Shown: positions 17,587 to 26,307, numbered from the stretch's first letter. The stretch is 34,817 bases of DNA from Hymenobacter sp. ISL-91 (GCF_018613725.1 NZ_JAGGPS010000002.1:1-34817); one strand, 5' to 3'. A program made the numbers and translations. Notes: generated from the sequence alone by a model not told the origin.

Positions 17587-18744
17587 ATGGCCTTAAACTC
17601 CAACAAAGCCGATAAGGCTGAGAAAGCAGACAAAGCTGACAAAGCCGATAGCAAAGACCTGACCCCGCAGCAGCAGAAGCTGAAGGCGCTGGCGTTGACT
17701 CTCGAAAAGCTCGACAAAAACTACGGCAAGGGCACCGTGATGAAGCTCGACAGCAGCAAGGTGCAGGACGTGGAAGTTATCAGCACCGGCTCGCTCGGCC
17801 TCGATATTGCCCTTGGTGTGGGTGGTTTGCCCAAAGGCCGCGTCGTGGAAATCTACGGCCCCGAGTCGTCGGGTAAAACCACGCTCACTATGCACTGCAT
17901 TGCCGAAGCCCAGAAAAAGGGCGGTATTGCGGCCTTCATCGACGCGGAACACGCCTTCGACCCGGTGTACGCCCGCAAGCTCGGCATCGACACGGCCAAC
18001 CTGCTGATTGCCCAGCCCGACAACGGCGAGCAGGCCCTCGAAATTGCCGACCAGCTGATTTCCAGCGGCGCCATCGACATTATTGTCATTGACTCGGTAG
18101 CCGCCCTGGTGCCCAAAGGCGAACTGGAAGGCGACATGGGCGACTCGAAAGTGGGCCTGCACGCCCGCCTCATGAGCCAGGCCCTGCGCAAGCTCACCGG
18201 TACCATCAACAAAACCGGCTGCTGCTGCATTTTCATCAACCAGCTGCGCGAGAAAATCGGCGTGATGTTCGGCTCGCCCGAAACCACCACCGGCGGTAAC
18301 GCGCTCAAGTTCTACGCTTCGGTACGCCTCGACATTCGTCGGATTGGCCAGATCAAGGAGGACAAGGACAACATCACCGGCAACCGCACCAAGGTGAAGG
18401 TGGCCAAGAACAAGGTGGCCCCACCCTTCAAGGTGATTGAGTTCGACATCATCTACGGTGAAGGCATTTCCAAAGTAGGTGAAATCCTCGATTTGGGCGT
18501 TGATATGGGCATTATTGCCAAGTCGGGCTCGTGGTTCAGCTACGATGGCAACCGCCTCGGCCAGGGCCGTGAGGGCGTGAAAACCATTCTGCAGGACAAC
18601 CCCGAGCTGGCCGACAAAATCGAAGCCCAGATTCGGGCCAAGGTGAAGGGCAACCCCGAGGAGGCCCTGGCGGCCCTCGACGAGGACCGCACCGTGGACG
18701 CCGAAGAGGCACTGGAGCCCGTAGAGGCCGAAGACGAGGCCTAA
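17587..18744 (+). CDS. recA: Recombinase RecA
   Basis: 385 residues. RecA is the ATP-dependent strand-exchange protein of homologous recombination and the co-protease of the SOS response. Walker A (GPESSGKT) is at residues 91-98; the IDAEHAFD motif, the Walker B IDSVAAL, and the L2 region with [20 protein letters not shown] are intact. The N terminus carries an unusual Lys/Ala/Asp tail of about 25 residues made of KAD-type triplets, so the core begins later than in E. coli RecA. The acidic C-terminal tail is typical. The ATG at 17587 is the only sensible start. A terminator follows 22 bases after the stop. I saw no clear LexA box in the 168 bases upstream. Confidence 0.97.
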   Translation: MALNSNKADKAEKADKADKADSKDLTPQQQKLKALALTLEKLDKNYGKGTVMKLDSSKVQDVEVISTGSLGLDIALGVGGLPKGRVVEIYGPESSGKTTLTMHCIAEAQKKGGIAAFIDAEHAFDPVYARKLGIDTANLLIAQPDNGEQALEIADQLISSGAIDIIVIDSVAALVPKGELEGDMGDSKVGLHARLMSQALRKLTGTINKTGCCCIFINQLREKIGVMFGSPETTTGGNALKFYASVRLDIRRIGQIKEDKDNITGNRTKVKVAKNKVAPPFKVIEFDIIYGEGISKVGEILDLGVDMGIIAKSGSWFSYDGNRLGQGREGVKTILQDNPELADKIEAQIRAKVKGNPEEALAALDEDRTVDAEEALEPVEAEDEA

Positions 18745-18766
18745 GCGTCTGTCTGCATTTTATAAG

Positions 18767-18800
18767 AAAGCTCCTCCGGCAACCGGGGGAGCTTTTTTTT
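18767..18800 (+). terminator. Rho-independent terminator of recA
   Basis: A 13-bp stem (18767-18779 with 18783-18795, one wobble pair) and a three-base loop, followed by a run of eight T that overlaps the end of the stem. Confidence 0.93.
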
Positions 18801-18870
18801 GTGCCGGGCGGCCGAAGCCGGGCAGTCGGTAAATCCGGAAGCGGCGCGCGGCCGTTTACTGAAGGCGGTT

Positions 18871-18899
18871 TTTGCTCCGGCTAAAACCGAGTATCTTTA
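18871..18899 (+). promoter_or_regulatory. Possible Bacteroidota promoter for the DUF3108 gene
   Basis: TTTG at 18871-18874, a 17-base spacer, then TATCTTTA at 18892-18899, one base off the TAnnTTTG consensus. It sits about 50 bases before the start codon. Confidence 0.4.
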
Positions 18900-18950
18900 C
18901 TGGCACCGCTTTTGAAATGAATCGGCCGATTCATCGTTCTGTACCTGCTC

Positions 18951-19784
18951 ATGGTTATTCGCCACCGGCTTCTGCTTTCATTTGCCTTCTGCTTACTGAT
19001 TACCGGTCTGCTGGCCTTTGCCCCAACCAAACAACCGGCCCGCTCGGCTGAAAACACCAGCTTCCAAACGGGCGAAACGCTGCAGTATAAAGTGCATTAT
19101 GGCCTCATCAACGCGGCCGATGCGACCATTGAGCTCGACAACAGCCTGCACCGCATCAACGACCGGCCCTGCTACCGGGCCACCGTTACGGGCCGTACCA
19201 CGGGCTCGTTCGACTACTTCCTGCGCATCCGCGACACCTGGCGCTCCTACATCGACACGAGCAGCATTCAGCCCCGGCGCTTCTTCCGCAATATTGAGGA
19301 AAACAGCTACCGCAAGCGCGAAACCGTCGACTTTGACCGCCTGCGCGATGTTGCTGTCGTCGAGAGCTACAAAAAAGACAAGAACGACGTCAAGCGCGGC
19401 ACCTTCAAAGTACCCGACAATGTGCAGGACATCGTTAGTGGCTTTTATTACCTGCGCACCCTCAATTACGACCTGCGCCGGCCGGGCGAGGTTATCCGGG
19501 TGCAGGGCTTCTTCGATGAGGAAATGATGCCCATGGACGTGATATACAAGGGCCGCGAAACGGTAAGCACCAAGGCCGGCACTATCCGCGCTATCCGGCT
19601 GGTGCCCAGAATGCCTAAAAACAAGCTATTCAAGGGCGAAAATGCTGTTTCCGTGTACCTCTCCGACGATCAGAACAAAGTGCCGGTGCTCATACAGGCC
19701 GATATGCTGGTAGGGGCCGTGAAGGTCGACCTCTACAAGTACAAGGGCCTGCGAAACCGGCTCAATATGGTGGCTCAGAAATAG
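18951..19784 (+). CDS. DUF3108 domain-containing exported protein
   Basis: 277 residues. An N-terminal hydrophobic segment (residues 6-24) acts as a signal peptide or anchor. The rest is a DUF3108 domain: it opens with the family's typical GETLQYKVHYGLINAADATIEL, continues with YRATVTGRTTGSFDYFLRIRDTWRSYID, and has the NVQDIVSGFYYLRTL segment. The family is common in Bacteroidota and Proteobacteria, is usually exported, and its function is not known. The gene stands alone between the recA terminator and its own terminator. Confidence 0.88.
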   Translation: MVIRHRLLLSFAFCLLITGLLAFAPTKQPARSAENTSFQTGETLQYKVHYGLINAADATIELDNSLHRINDRPCYRATVTGRTTGSFDYFLRIRDTWRSYIDTSSIQPRRFFRNIEENSYRKRETVDFDRLRDVAVVESYKKDKNDVKRGTFKVPDNVQDIVSGFYYLRTLNYDLRRPGEVIRVQGFFDEEMMPMDVIYKGRETVSTKAGTIRAIRLVPRMPKNKLFKGENAVSVYLSDDQNKVPVLIQADMLVGAVKVDLYKYKGLRNRLNMVAQK

Positions 19785-19795
19785 CACGTATCAGT

Positions 19796-19827
19796 AGGCG
19801 GCTCCCAACAGGGGCCGCCTTTTTTTT
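19796..19827 (+). terminator. Rho-independent terminator of the DUF3108 gene
   Basis: A 10-bp stem (AGGCGGCTCC paired with GGGGCCGCCT, one wobble), a five-base loop and a run of eight T, 11 bases after the stop codon. Confidence 0.93.
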
Positions 19828-20131
19828 GCCTTTCAGAGTTCATCCGGCTGCTCCTTTCACCTCTTTCCCTGCTTTGCTTCCGATGCTGCTATCTGCCCCC
19901 GTTCGCTGCCGCCCGGTACTGATAAGCGCCGCCGCTACTACTTTAGCCCGCCCGCCCGGGCTGGCCGATTTTGTGTGGCCCATTCCGAACCCCGTGCCAG
20001 CCAAGCTGCCGCGGCCGGCGCTGGTGGGCTGGCGCCGTGGCCCGGGTAACGAAACGATAACACGCCGGTCACGCCGGCCAGCCGTACTTTTATCTGCCCG
20101 CCTGCTGTTCTACCCTAAACCGCCCCTGCCC
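19828..20131. other. 304-base gap upstream of the response regulator
   Basis: This stretch is open in the regulator's frame and could add up to 102 residues, but the translation is proline- and arginine-rich and unlike any receiver protein, so I do not call it coding. Two TACTTT-type words (near 19938 and 20085) could be -7 boxes, but neither has a -33 partner that I can see. Confidence 0.5.
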
Positions 20132-20830
20132 GTGCAACCAGCTGCCAACCCCAACGCCTACAAAATTCTGGTAGTTGATGACGACCCCGACATCGTGGAG
20201 CTGCTTGAATACAACCTGCGCAAAGAAGGCTACACCGTGGCCAGCGCCACCGACGGCTACCAGGCCCTCGAAATAGCCCTCGAATTCAGCCCCGACATTG
20301 TGCTGCTCGACGTGATGATGCCCCACCTCGACGGCATTGCCGCCTGCCGCCAGCTGCGCGAGCAGCCCCGGTTCAAAGACACCTACATCATTTTCCTGAC
20401 GGCCCGGGCCGAAGAGTTTTCGGAAGTAGCCGCCTTCGATGCCGGGGCCGACGACTTCATTGCCAAGCCCATCAAGCCCCGGGCCCTGCTCAGCCGCCTC
20501 GCCGCCTACGTGCGCCGCGACAAAGAGCCCCAGCACGTGTCCGATACCATTGAAATAAACGGCCTTACCATCGACCGCACGGGCTTTGCCGTGTACCAGG
20601 ATGGCCGCAAAATCACGCTACCCAAAAAGGAGTTCGAGCTGCTAGCCTTCTTGGCTGCGTCGCCCCACAAGGTGTTCGGCCGTGAGGAGCTGCTGCAGAA
20701 CATCTGGGGAAGCGACGTATTCGTGCTGGCCCGCACCGTCGATGTGCACGTGCGCAAAGTGCGCGAAAAAGTAGGCGACCACCACATCCAGACCATCAAG
20801 GGCGTAGGCTACAAGTTCAATATTGATTGA
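20132..20830 (+). CDS. OmpR/PhoB-type response regulator
   Basis: 232 residues. The receiver domain has the acidic triad D16-D17-D18, the phospho-acceptor D60 in VLLDVMMP, and K112 in FIAKPIKP. The C-terminal winged-helix DNA-binding domain covers about 140-230 and ends with the typical HHIQTIKGVGYKFN. The GTG at 20132 gives the standard length; no ATG lies close to the conserved start. The receiver output would be transcriptional. The partner kinase follows 233 bases downstream on the same strand, separated by a long palindrome. The sequences resemble PhoB/PhoR, but phosphate control is inference. Confidence 0.9.
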   Translation: MQPAANPNAYKILVVDDDPDIVELLEYNLRKEGYTVASATDGYQALEIALEFSPDIVLLDVMMPHLDGIAACRQLREQPRFKDTYIIFLTARAEEFSEVAAFDAGADDFIAKPIKPRALLSRLAAYVRRDKEPQHVSDTIEINGLTIDRTGFAVYQDGRKITLPKKEFELLAFLAASPHKVFGREELLQNIWGSDVFVLARTVDVHVRKVREKVGDHHIQTIKGVGYKFNID

Positions 20831-20891
20831 GTCTGGAATGATCGGCCAGACACATCACAGGGAAGCGTTTAGAAAGTATCAGGGGTCAAAT

Positions 20892-20992
20892 AGAGCGTCA
20901 TGCTGAGCCTGCCGAAGCATCTCTACCGCTTCGTTGAATTACTGTTGAAACGGAGCGGTAGAGATGCTTCGACAGGCTCAGCATGACGCTCT
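20892..20992. repeat. REP-like palindrome, type B (GTCATGCTGAGC)
   Basis: 39-base inverted arms at 20892-20930 and 20954-20992 with a single mismatch and a 23-base loop. It opens with GCGTCATGCTGAGC, which shares its GTCAT start with type A but otherwise differs. It separates the response regulator from its kinase and could lower read-through into the kinase gene. Confidence 0.9.
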
Positions 20993-21063
20993 GCTAGACT
21001 TCCTAAAATGCCTCGCCAGCAGCAGAGCCTGCTTCCCAAACCCTACTATCCATTACCCGAAAA

Positions 21064-22212
21064 ATGCGCTTGGTTTTATCCTCCCGCAGCATTGCGCTGC
21101 TACTGTCGGGGCTGGTAGCAGTGGTGCTGACGGCGTTGGTGCTGGTGGCGCCCACCATGCCGCGCGAGCAGGCCGTATTGGCGGCCGCCATTACGGTGGC
21201 AGCGTGCTTTCTATTGCTGTATCTGCTGTTTGAGGCTCTCATCTTTCGCGAGGTCAACAACATTTATCAGGAGCTGGACTATATCAAGCGCAAGGATTTC
21301 CGGCGCCTGTCGAACAAGCTGCTATTCCGGCCCGAGCCACTCAAGCGCATGCGCGAGGAAATCCTGGATATGGCCCAGCGCAAGCAGCAGGAAATCGACG
21401 AGCTGAAGCGCCTGCAGGAGCTACGGCGCGAATTCCTGGCCGATGTGTCGCATGAGTTGAAAACGCCCATTTTCGCCGCACAAGGCTTCGTGCATACGGT
21501 GCTCGACGAGGAGGAAGACAGCCCTGACGGGAGCATGGACGCGGCCACGCGCCACAAGTTTCTGCGCAAAGCCGCCACCAGCCTCGATGCCCTCGATCAG
21601 CTCGTGCAGGACCTAGTAACCATTTCCCAGCTCGAAAAAGGGGTACTCCGGATGCGCCGCCAGCCCTTCGACTTATCCCAGCTGGTGCGCGATATTTTCG
21701 AGCAGCTGGAGTTGCAGGCCGCTCGCCGCCAAGTACACTTGGCATTACAGGTAGCACCCGCTGAAGCTGATGGTCCTGAAGCGCAAATGCCCGAGGCAAC
21801 ACCCTCTTTACTAGTGTTAGCCGACCGCGGCCGCATCCGGCAGGTGCTCATCAACCTGATTGACAATGCCATCAAGTACGGTCGCGAGCAGGGGCAGGTG
21901 GTCGTGCGCCTAGAAGCCGGACCCAAAAAAGTACTGGTTCAGGTGCATGATGACGGTGAAGGCATTGCCAAGCAGCACCAGCAGCGCATTTTCGAGCGGT
22001 TTTACCGCATCGATAAAAGTCGCAGCCGCGAGTCGCGGACGATGGGTGGTACGGGGCTGGGGCTGGCCATCAGCAAGCACTTGGTAGAAGCGCACAAATC
22101 CACTATACGGGTGCAAAGCGAGCCAGGTCAGGGTACAACCCTCGAATTCAAGCTGGCCCGGCCTAGGCAAAATCGAGAAGTGAGAAGGGAGAAGCCAACC
22201 GAACACAAATAG
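21064..22212 (+). CDS. Sensor histidine kinase, PhoR-like
   Basis: 382 residues. Two membrane spans (about 10-30 and 37-58) enclose a very short periplasmic link, so the input is probably within the membrane or cytoplasmic. The HisKA helix has the phospho-acceptor H130 in FLADVSHELKTPI. The HATPase domain shows the N box NLIDNAIKYG, the DDGEGI lid and GGTGLGLAISKHL. It should phosphorylate the response regulator just upstream. The fold ends near LEFKLARP. The last 15 residues (rich in R, E and K) are encoded in part by a GAGAAG-type heptad repeat, and the TAG stop abuts a palindrome, so the tail looks acquired from the repeat. Confidence 0.92.
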   Translation: MRLVLSSRSIALLLSGLVAVVLTALVLVAPTMPREQAVLAAAITVAACFLLLYLLFEALIFREVNNIYQELDYIKRKDFRRLSNKLLFRPEPLKRMREEILDMAQRKQQEIDELKRLQELRREFLADVSHELKTPIFAAQGFVHTVLDEEEDSPDGSMDAATRHKFLRKAATSLDALDQLVQDLVTISQLEKGVLRMRRQPFDLSQLVRDIFEQLELQAARRQVHLALQVAPAEADGPEAQMPEATPSLLVLADRGRIRQVLINLIDNAIKYGREQGQVVVRLEAGPKKVLVQVHDDGEGIAKQHQQRIFERFYRIDKSRSRESRTMGGTGLGLAISKHLVEAHKSTIRVQSEPGQGTTLEFKLARPRQNREVRREKPTEHK

Positions 22213-22346
22213 CACGTCATTCAGAGCGCAGCGAAGAATCTCGTAGGATGACGATGACATTGAAATGACAGCCGGCGAGACTCTTCGCTGCGCTCTGAAT
22301 GACGTGCTAAGTTCTCACCTATCCGCTTCTCACTTCTCTACCCCTT
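22175..22346. repeat. Heptad-armed REP-like palindrome, type A, copy 2
   Basis: The inner 32-base arms (22212-22243 and 22276-22307, one mismatch) carry the same GTCATTCAGAGCG core as 2647-2740. Outside them lie inverted 7-bp tracts: three GAGAAGN units at 22175-22195, inside the kinase coding region, and about five CTTCTCN-type units at 22312-22346. The outer tracts pair with each other (22175-22187 with 22326-22338). The right tract runs into a -7 box for the next gene. Confidence 0.9.
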
Positions 22347-22353
22347 ACCTTTG
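22346..22353 (+). promoter_or_regulatory. -7 box directly ahead of the pseudouridine synthase gene
   Basis: TACCTTTG matches TAnnTTTG exactly and ends nine bases before the ATG at 22363. Transcription would start almost at the start codon, giving a leaderless or nearly leaderless message. No -33 TTTG is seen. Confidence 0.5.
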
Positions 22354-22362
22354 CAGCTCTAT

Positions 22363-23076
22363 ATGAAGCTGCCCAATTTCGAAGACCTGATTCTGTTTGA
22401 AGACGACGATTTCATCGTCATCAACAAACCCCCATTCCTGGCCACGCTCGATGAGCGGTTTGGTGGGGCTCCCAACATCCTGCGCCTGGCCCGCGAGCAC
22501 CACGACGACGTGCAGGCCTGCCACCGCCTCGACAAGGAAACCAGCGGCGCGCTGGCGCTGGCTAAAAACCCGGCCGCCTACCGCCACCTGGCCATGCAGT
22601 TCGAAGACCGGCAGGTGCGCAAGGTGTACCATGCCGTAGCCTGGGGCGTGCATCACTACGACGGCCTGCGCGTGGACCGCAGCATCGAAACCACTACCAA
22701 GGGCAAGGCCCGGCTGGCCTACAAGGGCAAACCGGCCGTAACGCTGGTGCGCACCCTGGAGCCCTACGCCCGCCACACGCTGCTCGAGTGTCAGCCCATC
22801 ACGGGCCGCATGCACCAGATCCGGCTGCACCTTGCCTACCTGCAGGCCCCCATCGTGGGCGACACGGTATACGGCGGCGAGGACTTCTACCTGTCGACGC
22901 TCAAGAAGAAATTCAACGTGAAGCAGGGCGAGGAGGAGCAGCCGTTCATCAAACGCTTTGCCCTGCACGCCGCTCAGCTCACGTTCGCCAGGCTCGATGG
23001 CGAGTCCGTCACCATCGAGGCTCCCTACCCCAAGGATTTCCGGGTGCTGGTGGAGAACATGCGGCAGTATAGTTAA
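22363..23076 (+). CDS. RluA-family RNA pseudouridine synthase
   Basis: 237 residues. This family isomerises uridine to pseudouridine in rRNA or tRNA. The catalytic motif HRLDKETSG puts the aspartate at residue 57. VYHAVAWG, the GRMHQIRLHLAYLQAPIVGD segment and the final ALHAAQL block are all typical. There is no N-terminal S4 domain, so it is a short member, nearer RluA/TruC than RluD; the target base cannot be told. The ATG at 22363 (MKLPNFE) is preferred over a TTG at 22351 that overlaps the -7 box. GC content and codon use drop sharply right after this gene. Confidence 0.93.
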   Translation: MKLPNFEDLILFEDDDFIVINKPPFLATLDERFGGAPNILRLAREHHDDVQACHRLDKETSGALALAKNPAAYRHLAMQFEDRQVRKVYHAVAWGVHHYDGLRVDRSIETTTKGKARLAYKGKPAVTLVRTLEPYARHTLLECQPITGRMHQIRLHLAYLQAPIVGDTVYGGEDFYLSTLKKKFNVKQGEEEQPFIKRFALHAAQLTFARLDGESVTIEAPYPKDFRVLVENMRQYS

Positions 23077-23388
23077 TTCAAGTTTCGGACAATGAATATA
23101 GTCCGAACTCTGACAACTGCTGGATGAACCACCATATAAGTTTCACAATCAGCTCTATATGAAATATTTCAATAAAATATTTTACTTTACTTGATAATGT
23201 AGTTCATTGCAGTTTACTTATCATCGCAAACTATAGCGGTTTCGTTAACGGTGTAACTCGTTTGATGTAGAGACGTGTATTCCTGTCTTGTTGGCTGCGC
23301 TACCTGCACAGTTTCGTTCAATAATGAAACGCGAATGCACAATTCTACATCTGGTACCTACGGTTCGCGAAACTGATTTAAGGGCATC
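23077..23388. other. AT-rich gap before the lectin gene
   Basis: 312 bases, clearly richer in A and T than the surrounding DNA. I see no intact gene. A short frame from the ATG at 23159 reads MKYFNKIFYFT and then two stops, which looks like the beginning of a signal peptide, in a different frame from the lectin. A small inverted CGGAC/GTCCG pair lies near 23090-23105. Confidence 0.5.
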
Positions 23389-24630
23389 ATGAATAATAAC
23401 GACTTATCAAGCAGTATACGCCTTCATTCACACCAGACTGGTGAATGCTTAGAAATTGGAGGAGATGATAGATACAGAAGGGGACACACTGCTAACTTAT
23501 GGGGATATTGGGGAGGAGCAAATCAGCAATGGATCATACAGAAGGATAATAATGAGCTTCATCGATACAGAATTATTAATAGAAATAGTAAGCAGGAACT
23601 AGCAGTCGGCTCTTCTAATACTGGTTATTCTATAAGGACAAATATAGATTACGAAGAATACAACGCCATCCAGGATTACAAATCTCAAATTTATATATAC
23701 CGCAGCAGTTCGGGTTATAAAATCACATCTTACTATTATGGTGTTGAGTCACAACTGGTTTATAATCTACCTACAAGAGGTTACGTACCTGTAGTCAGTT
23801 TTTCCAGCAGGTATGAAGAATCTTGGGATATCGTAGATGTCAGCACCAATCAAAATGTTTACCAAGTAACCAATGCTTTTAGCGGCAAAGCCCTTTCTGC
23901 TACCGCCAACGGAAGTAACAGAGTTTCACAATGGACGAATTGGAGTTTAGCTGGCCAGCAATGGCTTTTTGAACCTGCTGGCGCTGATCCACTCTATCCA
24001 GGTCATCAGCTTTGGGCGGTACATGCACGCACTGACTTAGGCACGTTAGAAATTGGTGGCGGTTATAACGAAACTCTACAAGCTGGCCGAGGCGCGAATA
24101 CCTGGAGCTTCTGGAACCGTGATTTAAATAGCAGTAATCAGCTCTGGCGTATCCTCGATGATAACAATAATGATCTTAGCCTTACTGGCTCTGTTGGCCC
24201 ATATCGTTTGCTCAATGTTCGCACTGGGTATGCTTTAGAAGTGAGTGGTAGCACTAATGAGGCATTACAAGAAGACAGATCCGTGGTACAATATTATTAT
24301 TGGGGTGGCGACAAGCAGAAGTGGTATATCTCTTACGCTGCCGCTAATCGGCCTGCCAATCCTGGCACTGTAACTAGTACATCTTCTACCAAAGCAAAAG
24401 AATCGTTAATTACATTAGCTCCCAATCCGGCTCGTAATCAATTAACTTTGGCACTGAGTGCCGGTAAGATGCCGGCCAAAGTGGAATTGATAGATGCAAA
24501 GGGTAGTACTCGTTCCTTATCTGTGCAAGCAGGCGGTCAGATCGATATTTCTTCTTTGTCAGCCGGATTATATGTGCTGAGAATATTTAATGGATTTCAA
24601 ACCTTGCAAAGCAAATTTATCAAAGAATAA
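23389..24630 (+). CDS. Ricin-type lectin repeat protein with T9SS type A sorting tail
   Basis: 413 residues. At least four ricin B-type segments are visible, each with an LEIGG/ALEVSG-like opening and a Q-x-W end (NQQWII, QQWLFEP, NQLWRI, QKWYIS), probably forming two carbohydrate-binding trefoils at about 8-150 and 155-325. Residues about 345-413 are a type IX secretion C-terminal domain (LAPNPARNQL, then GLYVLRIFNG). Such cargo needs a Sec signal peptide, yet the ATG at 23389 opens with a polar segment (MNNNDLSSS), and a TGA is in frame at 23374. The gene is AT-rich beside GC-rich neighbours. A truncated 5' end after transfer is the simplest reading; an undetected frameshift is another. Confidence 0.8.
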   Translation: MNNNDLSSSIRLHSHQTGECLEIGGDDRYRRGHTANLWGYWGGANQQWIIQKDNNELHRYRIINRNSKQELAVGSSNTGYSIRTNIDYEEYNAIQDYKSQIYIYRSSSGYKITSYYYGVESQLVYNLPTRGYVPVVSFSSRYEESWDIVDVSTNQNVYQVTNAFSGKALSATANGSNRVSQWTNWSLAGQQWLFEPAGADPLYPGHQLWAVHARTDLGTLEIGGGYNETLQAGRGANTWSFWNRDLNSSNQLWRILDDNNNDLSLTGSVGPYRLLNVRTGYALEVSGSTNEALQEDRSVVQYYYWGGDKQKWYISYAAANRPANPGTVTSTSSTKAKESLITLAPNPARNQLTLALSAGKMPAKVELIDAKGSTRSLSVQAGGQIDISSLSAGLYVLRIFNGFQTLQSKFIKE

Positions 24631-24644
24631 TACAAATTACTTGC

Positions 24645-24709
24645 TGTGTATGTCCAAAAAAAACTAGTTCCTCTTATCTAGAGGAACTAGTTTTTTTTGG
24701 ACATACACA
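24645..24709. terminator. Perfect long hairpin after the lectin gene
   Basis: 30-base perfect inverted arms at 24645-24674 and 24680-24709 with a five-base loop. Each arm has an internal run of eight A or eight T, so the structure can end transcription from either side. It closes the AT-rich island. Confidence 0.85.
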
Positions 24710-24727
24710 TACCGCTTTACCAAAAAT

Positions 24728-26227
24728 ATGGCTGAAGTTCTCTCTGCACCTGAAGTATTATATAGCCGCTTCCGCATCTGGTTTTGGGCCATGCTCGTGG
24801 GCCTGAACTTTCTGCTGCACGCTCCTTATTTCTCCTTGCCGCCGGCCAGCGTGCATGTGTGGCGGCAGAGCGACACAATGGCGGTGGCGCGAAATTTCTA
24901 CGAGGAAGACATGAATATCCTGCGGCCTCGGGTGAATCGGCGCGGGGCTACCGATGGCGTTACGGGGATGCAATTTCCGGCATATGAGTGGCTGGTGGCC
25001 GGCGCGTATTCTGTTTTCGGTTTCCACGAAGCCCTGCCGCGGCTCCTCAACTGGCTGATTTATATGGCCGGGGTAGTGGCCTTCTACCACTTAGCGCGCC
25101 AAGTGAGCGGCGCGAAACATCTGGGCTTTGTGGGGGCCTGGTGCTTGGCCTGGAGCCCGGAAATGTACTATCACGGCATTAATGCTTTGCCCGATATACT
25201 GGCCCTGACCTGTTCCGTCGCGGGCTTGCTGTGGTTTGTGCGTTGGCGCGAAACCCCACGGCCCAGCCTGCTGCTGCTGAGTCTGCTGGCCGTAACGCTG
25301 GGCGGCCTCACCAAGCTGCAATACCTAGCGGTCGGCTTTCCAATAGCTGTTTTCGTAGGGCGCGACGCGCTGACCCGGCGCTACTCGGCGGGGCAGTTAG
25401 GGCAACTGGCCGCTTACGCGGGGCTGGCAGTGGGCCTGCCGCTGGCCTGGTACACCTACGCCCTGCGGCTCATCGAAACGTCGGGCTTGACTAGTTTCGG
25501 GCTGGAACTGCGGCCGGCCGCCGACCTAGCTACGGGGCTTAAAATTATCAAACGCAATCTGCTCTCCGACTGGCCCGAATTGCTGCTGGGCTATGGTTCG
25601 TTGGGACTACTATTGCTGGGATTAGGACGATTGGTGCGCCGGCCCCCGGTGGCACATCCGTGGTTTGTACCGGGGCTGGTGTGGGCCGCGGGGCTGGCGG
25701 CGTACTACCTGATTGAGTTGCACCAAATGCGGGGTCATACCTATTATATGCTACCGCTGCTGCCCTTACTGTTGCTGCTGGCCGCATGGGGGGCAGCATG
25801 GTTACAGACTAGCGCTGGAATAAGCGTTTACCTTTTAATCTCGCTGCTGGCTATACAGCCCCTTTGGGCCCTTGCGCGCGTAAACTGGGGGCGCTGGATG
25901 CAACCGCCCGATGTACCGACGGAATTATTTGCTTCGGCCAGCCGCATCGCCCTCTCGGCTGCCATTCCCGATTCGGCCCTATGTGTGGTTGGCCCCGATT
26001 ATACGGGCTGCGTATATCTTTACTTTCTGCACAAGAAAGGTTTTGTATTTGAAGATCCAGCGCTGCTAACTGCACCTCAACTCGCCGCTTTCCAACGGCA
26101 AGGAGCCCGTTACCTCTATACTAGCGACTCGACACTAATTCAACAGCCTACTTTACTACCTTACTTGGGCCAGGAGGTACGGCGGGTCGGCAGTTTCCGG
26201 GTGTTAGAACTGCGCCCAGTGCCGTAA
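24728..26227 (+). CDS. Integral membrane glycosyltransferase, GT39/RgtA-like
   Basis: 499 residues with about ten membrane spans, of the GT-C fold group that transfers sugars from lipid-linked donors on the outer face of the inner membrane. An acidic early loop near residue 45 (WRQSD) and a second polar loop (YEEDMNILRPRV) match the first external loop of such enzymes. The last 110 residues form a soluble domain. The acceptor and sugar are unknown; lipopolysaccharide or protein glycosylation are both possible. The ATG at 24728 comes 18 bases after a terminator hairpin, and base composition is back to the GC-rich norm. Confidence 0.82.
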   Translation: MAEVLSAPEVLYSRFRIWFWAMLVGLNFLLHAPYFSLPPASVHVWRQSDTMAVARNFYEEDMNILRPRVNRRGATDGVTGMQFPAYEWLVAGAYSVFGFHEALPRLLNWLIYMAGVVAFYHLARQVSGAKHLGFVGAWCLAWSPEMYYHGINALPDILALTCSVAGLLWFVRWRETPRPSLLLLSLLAVTLGGLTKLQYLAVGFPIAVFVGRDALTRRYSAGQLGQLAAYAGLAVGLPLAWYTYALRLIETSGLTSFGLELRPAADLATGLKIIKRNLLSDWPELLLGYGSLGLLLLGLGRLVRRPPVAHPWFVPGLVWAAGLAAYYLIELHQMRGHTYYMLPLLPLLLLLAAWGAAWLQTSAGISVYLLISLLAIQPLWALARVNWGRWMQPPDVPTELFASASRIALSAAIPDSALCVVGPDYTGCVYLYFLHKKGFVFEDPALLTAPQLAAFQRQGARYLYTSDSTLIQQPTLLPYLGQEVRRVGSFRVLELRPVP

Positions 26228-26277
26228 GCGCCGGTACGCTTTCCGGCTGCTTTCCAGACAATTATTAAGCTCTAGGC

Positions 26278-26307
26278 TTGAATATTTGCCGAAAGGCGGT
26301 AACTTTG
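26278..26307 (+). promoter_or_regulatory. Bacteroidota promoter of the ribosomal operon
   Basis: TTG at 26278-26280, exactly 19 bases, then TAACTTTG at 26300-26307, a full match to TAnnTTTG. It lies 64 bases before the rplM ATG and should drive rplM and rpsI, and probably rpsB. Confidence 0.7.

Noticed and set aside
19826..20131. N-terminal extension of 102 residues on the response regulator
   Set aside because: Its translation is proline/arginine-rich, starts inside the T-run of a terminator, and has no counterpart in the family.
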